Assembly (NCBI GenBank): GCA_964390905.1
Contig: CAYMLO010000003.1
Location: 1 to 64,000, forward strand
From: JAFGLZ01 sp964390905
Lineage (GTDB): Bacteria > Planctomycetota > Phycisphaerae > UBA1845 > JAFGLZ01
Direction: 5' to 3'
DNA length: 64,000 bases
Made by a program: the position numbers and the translations under genes. The notes below the pieces were generated by a model. It was not told the DNA's origin and did no database searches. It saw only the letters and a program-made list of their open reading frames with translations. How positions within the stretch are numbered: position 1 is the stretch's first letter; each line of letters begins with the position of its first letter. Positions 42,638-50,662 of the stretch are shown piece after piece.

Positions 42638-44401
42638 ATGGAGATCTGTCTCGTGACCGCGAAGATCCTCGCGGTGATGGTCGTCGGCATCGGCCCGGAG
42701 GACCTGACGGCGGCGTCGCTGGAACAGGACCGGCGCGTCCGGATCGAGATTGCGCCACCGGTGGGAGGCGACAATCCAACCACCCGCTTGGTCGACGGAA
42801 ACACCCGAACCAGCCACTTCGCTAGCACTCAGATCAAGTGGCCCGAAGGTGCCACACCGTCGGTGACGATCGACCTACGAGGCCCCCGTTTGATCACGAG
42901 GGTCGAGGTGGGCTACGCGGGCCAGATGCGCCTGACAGGGATCGACCGCCGAGCGCGGGGCAGTTGGTCGGCCCTGCCGGCCAACCTGTTCGAGGACCGC
43001 CCTGCCAAGTATCCGCGGACGAGTTGGCTAATCGCCAAGGGCGCGAGCGTTCCTGCCGAGGCGCTGCGACTCCGGTGGCGCGTGGGGTCCAAGGGCGGTC
43101 AGCTCACCGAGGTCCGCGTGCTGGGGGAGAGAAGCGACCAGGCCAGGGCCGTCGGGTATCTCGCCGTGATGCCCTGTCTGCCCGTGGCCCACAAGACCGC
43201 CGAAGTGATGGTGGACCTCCGCAATCCGGGCACGAAGGCGAAACGATCGATGAGCGTCCGCTGTGTTCTGCGCAATGGCCAAGGCCGCCAAGTGGCCGTC
43301 GCCGGCCCGGTGGCTGGCGAGGTCGCGCCGCTGCGGGCGTCGACGGTTCGGACGCCCATGAAGATACCCGGCCCGGGACGTTATGAGCTGACGGCCAGCG
43401 TCGAGGGCAGCGGGAACGAGAAGACCTCGACCACCGTCCATGTCCTCGGTCGCGAGCTCCAGTTCATCTGGTACGGCGTCCCGGAACAGGCCCAATGGGT
43501 GACGATGCTGACGACGGTGTCGGGGTCCCACGAAATCGAGCGATGGCAGCGACGTGGCGTGGTCCCGTTGGGTTGGTCGGGCGGATACTGCTACCGCGAC
43601 AAGTACGATGAGGACGGGTTCGCGGAGTACTGGACCGGCGGGCTAAAGGGCCATCCGGTGGGCATCGCCGTCGACGAGTTCGGCAACCATTATGGCAAGC
43701 CGACGGATCTCCAGATGTCCAACGGTCTGCTGCGTGCGCATCGAGCCGTGCCGGACAAGAGGGTCGTGATCTGGCAGGCAGGCGTCACGCCGCCCGAGGC
43801 CGCTGAGGCCTACCGCATCGCCGCCGATTGGATCATCCTGGAATGTTACATGAACTACTTTGACGATCGGTTCTCCCACTTCGACGCCCGGATCAATCAG
43901 CTGCGCAAGCTGGGGCTCATCCACAAGAGTGTGATGGGCCTCTGCTGCACCAGCGACAAGATCGGCACCACCGCCGAGGGTATGGTCAAGCAGGTCCGCT
44001 ACGTGCGCAGGAAGGCGCCCGAGATGCCAGGCCTGGGCTTCTACAAGGCGTACGGCACGGGCAAGGCACTCGCCCCCGTGGCCGATCGGCTATGCTACGA
44101 GTACTTCATCAAGCCGACGATCCTGGCCGAGCCGTGCCCGCGTGCGGAGGGGCGGGTCCTGCTCCGCAACATCGGGGCGCTTCCCGGATCGGGCATTGAT
44201 GTGGTCTTCGAGAAGTACGAAAGAAGGTCGCTGAAGGTCATCCAGACCGATCGGATCGAACGCATCGAGCCCGACGCCGTGGCCGATGTGCGGCTCGATA
44301 CGGATCGGTCCGGCAAGGGGCGGTTCACGTTTCGGGTCAAGCCGTCCGAGGCCTATTCGTGCGTCAGCCCGCCGCTCCGTATCGACGTATCCGGCGAGTA
44401 G
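42638..44401 (+). CDS. Secreted protein with N-terminal beta domain and putative TIM-barrel, unknown function
   Basis: I do not recognise a named family. The 587-residue protein has a short hydrophobic N-terminus, then a discoidin-like stretch (LVDGNTRTSHF, VTIDLRGPRLITRVEVGY), a beta-sandwich linker, and from about residue 275 a region resembling a glycosidase-type barrel. Candidate acidic residues are in GIAVDEFGNHYG and WIILECYMNYF. A C-terminal beta domain ends the protein. Possible glycosidase or carbohydrate-binding role by context, since the neighbours are a GH20-like enzyme and a sulfatase on the same strand. ATG at 42638 follows GGGAGGAG. Confidence 0.6.
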   Translation: MEICLVTAKILAVMVVGIGPEDLTAASLEQDRRVRIEIAPPVGGDNPTTRLVDGNTRTSHFASTQIKWPEGATPSVTIDLRGPRLITRVEVGYAGQMRLTGIDRRARGSWSALPANLFEDRPAKYPRTSWLIAKGASVPAEALRLRWRVGSKGGQLTEVRVLGERSDQARAVGYLAVMPCLPVAHKTAEVMVDLRNPGTKAKRSMSVRCVLRNGQGRQVAVAGPVAGEVAPLRASTVRTPMKIPGPGRYELTASVEGSGNEKTSTTVHVLGRELQFIWYGVPEQAQWVTMLTTVSGSHEIERWQRRGVVPLGWSGGYCYRDKYDEDGFAEYWTGGLKGHPVGIAVDEFGNHYGKPTDLQMSNGLLRAHRAVPDKRVVIWQAGVTPPEAAEAYRIAADWIILECYMNYFDDRFSHFDARINQLRKLGLIHKSVMGLCCTSDKIGTTAEGMVKQVRYVRRKAPEMPGLGFYKAYGTGKALAPVADRLCYEYFIKPTILAEPCPRAEGRVLLRNIGALPGSGIDVVFEKYERRSLKVIQTDRIERIEPDAVADVRLDTDRSGKGRFTFRVKPSEAYSCVSPPLRIDVSGE

Positions 44402-44462
44402 GCCCAGCCCCAGAGGCTGGCTGCGTGACGTTCCTAAAGAGGTGTGTTGGGAGGGCAGCAAC

Positions 44463-46358
44463 GTGTCGGCAAGACGAGGATTCATGTTGGTGGTCTTCAT
44501 CCAAGTGGCAGCAGTGTTGGTCTGCCCCGCATGGGCGGCGGATCGGCCGAACATCCTGTGGCTGAGCTGCGAGGACATCGGCCCGCGCTTGGGCTGCTAT
44601 GGAGACGAGCTCGCGACCACGCCGAACCTCGACGCACTGGCGACCCGCGGCGTCCGGTACACGAACGCCACGGTGACCGCCGGGGTGTGTGCGCCCTGCC
44701 GATCAACCATCATCACCGGCATATACGCGACCTCGCTGGGCACACACCACATGCGCTGCCGGGCCAGACTGCCCGAGTTCGTCAAGCCGTTTCCGATATA
44801 CCTCCGCAAGGCGGGCTATTACTGCACCAACAACAGCAAGGAGGACTACCAGTTCCACACGCCGCCCGGCACCTGGGACGCGTCGAGCGGAAAGGCCCAC
44901 TGGAAGAACCGCCCGCGCAAGGACCAGCCGTTCTTTGCCGTGTTCAACTACACCGGCTGCCACGAATCGGGAATCGCTAACACGAGTAAGTACCGCCAGG
45001 TGACCAAAGGCCTGACCAAGCACGACCGCAGCGCGGTCGCCAAGACGCTCCCCCCTTACTACCCCGATACGCCGGTCACTCGAGAAGACTGGGGGCGACA
45101 CTACGACACCGTGACGGCCTTGGACCGCTGGGTGGGTCAGAAGCTCAAGGAACTCGCCGACGCCGGCTTGGCCGACGAGACGATCGTGTTCTTCTGGTCG
45201 GACCACGGCGTCGGGCTGCCCCGCGCCAAGCGGTGGGTCTACGACTCGGGGATGGTCGTCCCCCTGATCGTGCACATCCCGCCCAAGTTCCGCACAAACG
45301 CACAAGCCCAACCCCACACGGTGGACGACCGCCTCGTCAGCCTGATGGATCTGGGACCGACGATGCTCAATCTGACCGGCATCAAGATCCCTAAACACAT
45401 GCAGGGCCGACCGTTTCTGGGCCCACGCCTCCCGCCGCCGCGAACATACGTCTTCGCCGCACGCGATCGTATGGACGAGCGGTACGACATCATCCGAGCC
45501 GTCCGAGACAAGCGCTACAAGTACATCCGCAACTACGAGCCCTGGAAGACCTACTACCAGTACATGAACACGTCCGAGAAGGGCGCAACGATGCGGGAGC
45601 TCCGAACGCTGCACGAACGGGGCAAGCTCCCACCCCAGGCCGAACGCTACTTCGCCCCGCGCAAACCGGCCGAGGAACTGTACGACCTGAAGTCCGACCC
45701 ACACGAGCTGAACAACCTGGCGGGATCACCCAAGCACCAGGACGCGCTCGAGCGGATGCGTCAGGCCCACCTCGACTGGGTTCTTCAGACCCGCGATCTG
45801 GGCCTGATTCCTGAACCCCAGATTGTTCGCCGCGAAAAGGCGCTCGGCAGCCGATACGCGATTCTGCGCCAGCCGGGAGCAGAGGCACTGGTCCGCCGGG
45901 TCCGCGACACGGCCTCCCTCACGCTCCAAGGACCGACGGCGTTGCCCGGACTCACCAAGGCCCTCGAGGACTCGGACGCCGCGGTCCGGTATTGGGCGGC
46001 GATCGGCGTTGGCAACCTCGCCCCGAAGGACGCGTCGGCATCGGACCAGATCGCTGACGCGCTGCAGGACAAGTCGCCGAGCGTTCGTATCGCGGCCGCT
46101 CGGGCCCTCGCTCGGATGGGCCACCCCGAGCGCGCCCTGCCGGTCTTGACCCGAGAGCTTCGCGAGGGGACGCAATGGGTCCGACTGAACGCAGCCGTCG
46201 TGCTCGACGAGATCGATGAACAGGCCCGGCCTGCGTTGGATGCGATGACCCAAGCGCTCAAGCCGCGCGAGCGCCTCTTTGCCGGGGGAAAGTACACCGT
46301 ACGCGTGACCAACCGAGCGCTGAATGAACTGCTCGGCACGAGCCGCACGGTCCGGTAG
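44463..46358 (+). CDS. Secreted Cys-type sulfatase with C-terminal HEAT-like repeats
   Basis: The 631-residue protein has a signal peptide (FIQVAAVLVCPAWA) and a sulfatase domain opening with RPNILWLSCEDIG. The maturation motif C76-A-P-C-R80 marks the Cys that becomes formylglycine. FFWSDHGVGLPRAKRWVYDSG carries metal ligands near the end of the catalytic core, and EELYDLKSDPHELNNL is the usual C-terminal signature. After about residue 460 HEAT-like helical repeats follow (LEDSDAAVRYWAAIGVGNL, VRIAAARALARM). It likely removes sulfate from glycans. The start is GTG at 44463, preceded by GGGAGG. Confidence 0.88.
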   Translation: MSARRGFMLVVFIQVAAVLVCPAWAADRPNILWLSCEDIGPRLGCYGDELATTPNLDALATRGVRYTNATVTAGVCAPCRSTIITGIYATSLGTHHMRCRARLPEFVKPFPIYLRKAGYYCTNNSKEDYQFHTPPGTWDASSGKAHWKNRPRKDQPFFAVFNYTGCHESGIANTSKYRQVTKGLTKHDRSAVAKTLPPYYPDTPVTREDWGRHYDTVTALDRWVGQKLKELADAGLADETIVFFWSDHGVGLPRAKRWVYDSGMVVPLIVHIPPKFRTNAQAQPHTVDDRLVSLMDLGPTMLNLTGIKIPKHMQGRPFLGPRLPPPRTYVFAARDRMDERYDIIRAVRDKRYKYIRNYEPWKTYYQYMNTSEKGATMRELRTLHERGKLPPQAERYFAPRKPAEELYDLKSDPHELNNLAGSPKHQDALERMRQAHLDWVLQTRDLGLIPEPQIVRREKALGSRYAILRQPGAEALVRRVRDTASLTLQGPTALPGLTKALEDSDAAVRYWAAIGVGNLAPKDASASDQIADALQDKSPSVRIAAARALARMGHPERALPVLTRELREGTQWVRLNAAVVLDEIDEQARPALDAMTQALKPRERLFAGGKYTVRVTNRALNELLGTSRTVR

Positions 46359-46393
46359 GACGGTCAGGCCATTGGCTCCCACAGATCGGTCCG

Positions 46394-49300
46394 TCACTTG
46401 CCTCCACGGAAGCACAGGACGTTGCCGTCCGTGGTGGTCATGTAGAGGGACCCACCCGCCGCGGCCATGCCATCGAAGACCGGCGGACTCTCCAGCGGAT
46501 ACGTCGCCAGCTGTTTGCCACCCGAGGCAGAGAGGACCAGCAACGTCCCCCCCTTGGTACCCTCCAGCGCCCCGATCGGGTCATCCGTGGTCAGGATGTC
46601 CGGCGGTCCGGCCAGAAACAGGTGGTCCTTCGCAACAACGATCGCGCGGGCCAGGATTGGGATCTGCCGGGCCCAGAGGTACTTCTTTTTGGGAGGCGGA
46701 GCTCGTCGACCGCGACGCTTGGCCTTTGGTGTCGGGCCCTTCTCGAGGGGGGCCTTGCGCGAGAGGGCAAACGCCAGGTAGTGCGGCGTATGCTGCCCGC
46801 TGTCACTGTTTGGTCTGAAGTGAAAGACCGTCGTCGGATCCACGCCCACGTGCGACCCGGTATGGTGGTACTGACTGCGACCGAATCCGTAGGCGTACGA
46901 CGCGTCCAGCGCCAGCAACCGACCGGCCGGCGCACGCCAACCGGACCGGGGCCACCCGCCGTAATTGGTGCCCATCGCCGTGCCCACCAGCCAATACGTC
47001 CGATGCCACCACGAGTCATCCAAAAAGCCGGCCGGGCTGAACAGGTGCGGCACGTCCTCCGCCATCGGCTGACCAGACAAATCGAAACGGAGGTGACGCA
47101 AGAAGACCGAGGTCCCGTCCGAGGAGAGGACGTCCGGAAGGGCCCCGGGGATGTTCGTGCCCTTGACGCACCCCTTGCGCTGATACCCGGTCTCGGGATC
47201 TCGATGGTCGATGGGCGTTTCTGAGAGCAGCTTGCCCGTCTTGGCGTCGAGCCGGCACAGACGGATGCCGCCGTCCAGGTACGAAGACCGCCCCGCCACG
47301 CAGGTGACCACGCCGTCCTGCACCAACACACTGCCGTGGACCGGCCAGGCCGACTCCACCTGCCCGTAGGCCACAATCCGCAAGTCCATCGGCGCCGCCC
47401 GAAACCGCCAGACCAATGCACCGTCCGATGCACGGAGGCAGTAGACCCAACCATCCGCTGCGCCAAAGAGGACCAGCCCCCGCCAGACCGTCGGCGGGCT
47501 GTCGACGCGACCGCCGGCCGTATAGCTCCAGAGCGGCCGGCCGTCGCCCACCTTCAGCGCGTGGACCGTATGCGCGTCGATCTTCGCCACCAACACCTTG
47601 CCCCCCGCCACGACCACGGTGCTGAGCCGTCCACCGAGGTCGGTCAGCCAAGACCGCCGCAGGCCTGCTGGGACCGCGGTCTTGGCAGAACCGCTGCGTG
47701 TCCGATCACCGCGATAGGATGGCCAATCGTCTCCTGTCGCCTCGCCATCGGCTGCCCGCTCCGCACCGCCTTCTTTGTATGCGGGCCCCTTCTCGAGTCG
47801 TTGTTGTTCTTCGGCAGTGACGGGCGGGGCCTTCCTTCGTGGGGACAGGCAGTTAAAGCCATCGAGCTTTGCGGTAATGAAGCACGCACACGAATGCGAC
47901 GGCGCGTACAGCAGTCCGTTACACGGCAGGACGCCCAGTTGGCACGTCCCGCGCGTCCAGTGGTGGGGGATGCCCTGACCGGTCGCCAGATCGATGAATT
48001 CCACGCCCGACCGACCGAGGACCAGATACCGGTGGGTCCCCCTGTTGCGGTGGCAGCGCCCATGTCCCATGCCGGGCTGGAAGAACGCCTGGTCTTTAGG
48101 GCGAGTGCGTTCAACCTGGCCGGTCCTGGGATCGCGGCCCTGCGTGACTCCGGGCTCCTTGGCCCTGACGAGCGCACCGGTCCACACCAGCCCGTCGGCC
48201 ACGAGCACGTCCACCGGCGCGTTGTAGCACTCCTTGCACTCGCAGCGCCAGAGCTCCTTGCCCGTCTTGGCAGAGAAGGCGATCAGCTCGCCGACCGGCG
48301 CCTGCCCGCCGGCGCTCGTACAAATCCACTCGACCTTCCGGCCATCGTCGGGGGCCTGAGGCGAGCGCTCCTGAACCGCGCGATCGCCCGAGAGCACTAC
48401 GTCGCCGGACACGACCAGCGTTGGCGCGGACCAGGCAGGCCGCCTGCGGCTCACCGGGCGTTGAGCCCGCCAGGCCTGATTCCCAGACCGTGCGTCCAGA
48501 CAGAGGATCTCGTCGGCGTTTTGGAGGAACACCCTCCCGCCGCTGACGGCCAGCGTGGTGGGCATCAGCTCCCGCGTGTCGGCGTCGTGCTTCTTCCACA
48601 GTTGCCGACCCGTCGCCGCCTCGAACGCCAGGACGCGCTTGAGGGGAGGCGGGTCCGGATAGTGAGGCCTCTGCGAACGCACCTCCCCAAACCCACGCCG
48701 CTGTCCCCGTCGTCGAGCCTTGGCCCTCACCTGCGCGTCGTCCGAACGCCCCGCGACCACAAACAGCGTTCCCTCACAGAGAACCACCTCCAGTGCGCCC
48801 TCGGTTCCCTTGTAGGTCATGAGGATCTGACCCGTGGCGGCGTCCAGCGCGCTCACCGGGGCGTCGATGCCAAGCGTGACATACACGCGGTCGCCTACCG
48901 CGACCAACCGTCTTGCGATATCGCTCGGGCCGCTGCGAAAGCCCCGAAGATGCCACTGCCACCGCTCGATGGGACGTTTCCACAGGATGACGCCGCTGAA
49001 GGCGTCGCGGGCGACCAGGGACCACTTCGGCTCGAGCACGACGGCGGCGATCGGCCCTTCGTCCACGATGTAGAAGAGTCGACCTGCCGAGGAGACGGCT
49101 GCGCTGACGCTGCCCAGGTGGTCGTGGCTTCGGGCATACCGCGGTCCGCCCACCCATTGAAGTTGACGCGGGGGCCCGACCACCCTATCCGAAGACACGG
49201 CGTTGTTCGTCGCGTCGTACAAGAAGTGCGTCCACTCGTCGATCGCTTCGGGCCTGGGCTTGACCGTCTTGGTCCACGCGCCGCCGACCTTGACGTACGC

Positions 49301-49738
49301 CACGCCACGGGGCGCCAGCACCCGCATGACCTCCCCCGTGGAGATCGCGCCGAGATCCTCCGCCACGATCAGGTTGACGAGATTGTCGACGTACGGCAGA
49401 CGACGCCCTTGCAGCCGGTCCACGGACACCTTGCCGTACAGCCCCATGGACCCGATGTGTTTGCGAGCCAAGTCGACCTTCGCAGGATCGACGTCCAGAC
49501 CGTGAACGACGTAGCGGTCACCGGCGCGCAGCGCACCCGTCAGACGCCCGTCGCCGCAGCCAACGTGCACCACAAGGCCCCCCTTGACGCCGGTAGCATC
49601 GAAGATGTCCTTGGCCTGGACCTCGCCGGTCGACCGGGCCAGCGCAACGCCGGCCGCCATGCTCCAAGCGGCGACGCTTGCGACGAGACACACGCTCAGG
49701 CAGAGAGGGCGAGCACTCCGCGTTCCTGGCATTGGCAT
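46394..49738 (-). CDS. Secreted SAM-methyltransferase-like/PQQ-like propeller protein, permuted order
   Basis: The 1114-residue protein has a signal peptide (LCLSVCLVASVAAWSMA) and then, at residues 40-155, a methyltransferase-like Rossmann domain (VVHVGCGDGRL motif I, GLDVDPAKVDL, NLIVAEDLG, MRVLAPRG). The hinge IDEWTHFLYDATNN leads into the first propeller, and near residue 680 a second propeller begins with DWPSYRGDRTRSG. The same three modules occur in the genes at 14482 and 18094, but there the DWPxxR propeller comes first. Here the order is rotated. AGGAGG stands before the ATG. Function unknown. It is convergent with the sulfatase gene. Confidence 0.8.
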   Translation of the reverse strand: MPMPGTRSARPLCLSVCLVASVAAWSMAAGVALARSTGEVQAKDIFDATGVKGGLVVHVGCGDGRLTGALRAGDRYVVHGLDVDPAKVDLARKHIGSMGLYGKVSVDRLQGRRLPYVDNLVNLIVAEDLGAISTGEVMRVLAPRGVAYVKVGGAWTKTVKPRPEAIDEWTHFLYDATNNAVSSDRVVGPPRQLQWVGGPRYARSHDHLGSVSAAVSSAGRLFYIVDEGPIAAVVLEPKWSLVARDAFSGVILWKRPIERWQWHLRGFRSGPSDIARRLVAVGDRVYVTLGIDAPVSALDAATGQILMTYKGTEGALEVVLCEGTLFVVAGRSDDAQVRAKARRRGQRRGFGEVRSQRPHYPDPPPLKRVLAFEAATGRQLWKKHDADTRELMPTTLAVSGGRVFLQNADEILCLDARSGNQAWRAQRPVSRRRPAWSAPTLVVSGDVVLSGDRAVQERSPQAPDDGRKVEWICTSAGGQAPVGELIAFSAKTGKELWRCECKECYNAPVDVLVADGLVWTGALVRAKEPGVTQGRDPRTGQVERTRPKDQAFFQPGMGHGRCHRNRGTHRYLVLGRSGVEFIDLATGQGIPHHWTRGTCQLGVLPCNGLLYAPSHSCACFITAKLDGFNCLSPRRKAPPVTAEEQQRLEKGPAYKEGGAERAADGEATGDDWPSYRGDRTRSGSAKTAVPAGLRRSWLTDLGGRLSTVVVAGGKVLVAKIDAHTVHALKVGDGRPLWSYTAGGRVDSPPTVWRGLVLFGAADGWVYCLRASDGALVWRFRAAPMDLRIVAYGQVESAWPVHGSVLVQDGVVTCVAGRSSYLDGGIRLCRLDAKTGKLLSETPIDHRDPETGYQRKGCVKGTNIPGALPDVLSSDGTSVFLRHLRFDLSGQPMAEDVPHLFSPAGFLDDSWWHRTYWLVGTAMGTNYGGWPRSGWRAPAGRLLALDASYAYGFGRSQYHHTGSHVGVDPTTVFHFRPNSDSGQHTPHYLAFALSRKAPLEKGPTPKAKRRGRRAPPPKKKYLWARQIPILARAIVVAKDHLFLAGPPDILTTDDPIGALEGTKGGTLLVLSASGGKQLATYPLESPPVFDGMAAAGGSLYMTTTDGNVLCFRGGK

Positions 49739-49933
49739 CGCTATCCTCCTGTGGATGGCCGGGTGGGACCAACACCCCGGGTCTGAACCATCTGGGGCTC
49801 CTTGTCAGACAGGAGACAGATATGTTAGCCGGGACACGACACGACGCACAACATCCGGGAGAACCCACGACCGGCGACGCCGGCGACGACCCAAGACAAT
49901 CGCTGTCTCTTCGGCATCCCCGCGTTCTCACCA

Positions 49934-49956
49934 GGTGGTCACAGATTGTGACCACC
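49934..49956. repeat. Palindrome with GAT loop, first of a pair
   Basis: GGTGGTCACA and its complement TGTGACCACC form a perfect ten-base stem around a GAT loop. A closely related palindrome follows 12 bases later. The pair lies upstream of the methyltransferase/propeller gene on its promoter side. Confidence 0.75.
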
Positions 49957-49968
49957 CACCGCCCTTTC

Positions 49969-49997
49969 GTTTGTGGTCGCAGATTGCGACCACAAAC
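49969..49997. repeat. Palindrome with GAT loop, second of a pair
   Basis: GTTTGTGGTCGCA and its complement TGCGACCACAAAC form a perfect 13-base stem around the same GAT loop as the first palindrome. The core GTGGTC-C/GACCAC is shared. It could be a REP-type repeat or a site bound by a dimeric regulator. Confidence 0.75.
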
Positions 49998-50192
49998 CGC
50001 CATGTCTTGAGCCGACCGATTGGCACGTCAGGATCAGCTGGCCCTCAGCGTGCCACGTGCCAGATGGCTTCTTCTGGCCTGGCCGACTCGGCAAACTGCT
50101 CGTCCAGCTTGGCCACGAACTCACTTGGATCCGACCAGGAAGGCACGCTCCAACCGGCCCATGGCACACGCCAGTGCCGGCGTCCTCGACAC

Positions 50193-50498
50193 CGATGCCG
50201 CTCGCCATCTATGCCCCTAAACGAAGCGATTATCAAGGGATTCGAGAAGGTTGGCGGGTCCGAAAGCCGCTGCTTCGGGGGAGACATGAGAGGTCCGTGG
50301 GCTGAGCCACGGCAGCCTTGGGCAGTCTGTCTGCGCACCTGGTAGTGTCCCGAGGTAAGCCGTCTACAAGGCGGGGATACGACACAATGCGAGGGGAAAC
50401 AGGTACGGACTGGCAAGGCCGATGCGCGGAAGCCCTTGCTAGATGCAGACAAGAGCAACGCCCGGCAAGACGACGCGAGGCGTCGCGCGATCGCGCCC
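50193..50498. repeat. Direct repeat copy A, linked to tRNA-Arg flank
   Basis: About 300 bases that match 54492-54794 in the same orientation with many substitutions and small gaps. Shared blocks include ATTCGAGAAGG, GGATACGACACAATGCGA and GCGAGGCGTCGC. Similarity ends inside GCGCCC, which in copy B is the 3' end of tRNA-Arg; no tRNA is present here. The two copies bracket the TPR gene. Confidence 0.65.
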
Positions 50499-50662
50499 AC
50501 GCCAACGATACCAAGAGGCAAAGCCTGACGCCGCGTCAATCAGCAGGAAGATCGGTGGGGTCTCTCTCTGACAGGTGCTCAGCCTGCCGGCACTCGCATG
50601 GGTTCGGCAGCCTCGCCCGTCGTGTGAGGCGCTGCCCGGCCGGTCCGCGACCCATGTGGCGA

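Larger units (their letters stand above)
49739..50662. other. Intergenic region with palindromes and a direct repeat
   Basis: About 920 bases between the methyltransferase/propeller gene and the TPR gene, both minus. It holds two strong palindromes (49934-49956 and 49969-49997) and the first copy of the tRNA-Arg-linked direct repeat (50193-50498). A short minus-strand stretch at about 50045-50140 reads like real protein (FVAKLDEQFAESARPEEAI) but has no start and stops early, so it may be a gene relic. Nothing else was recognised. Confidence 0.5.

Noticed and set aside
40804..42828. Long minus-strand frame opposite the GH20-like gene
   Set aside because: Composition is that of an antisense shadow and no domain is visible.
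50045..50140. Possible tail of a type I restriction-modification gene (FVAKLDEQFAESARPEEAI)
   Set aside because: Only about 30 residues, no start and an early stop; similarity to such proteins is an impression that I cannot test here.
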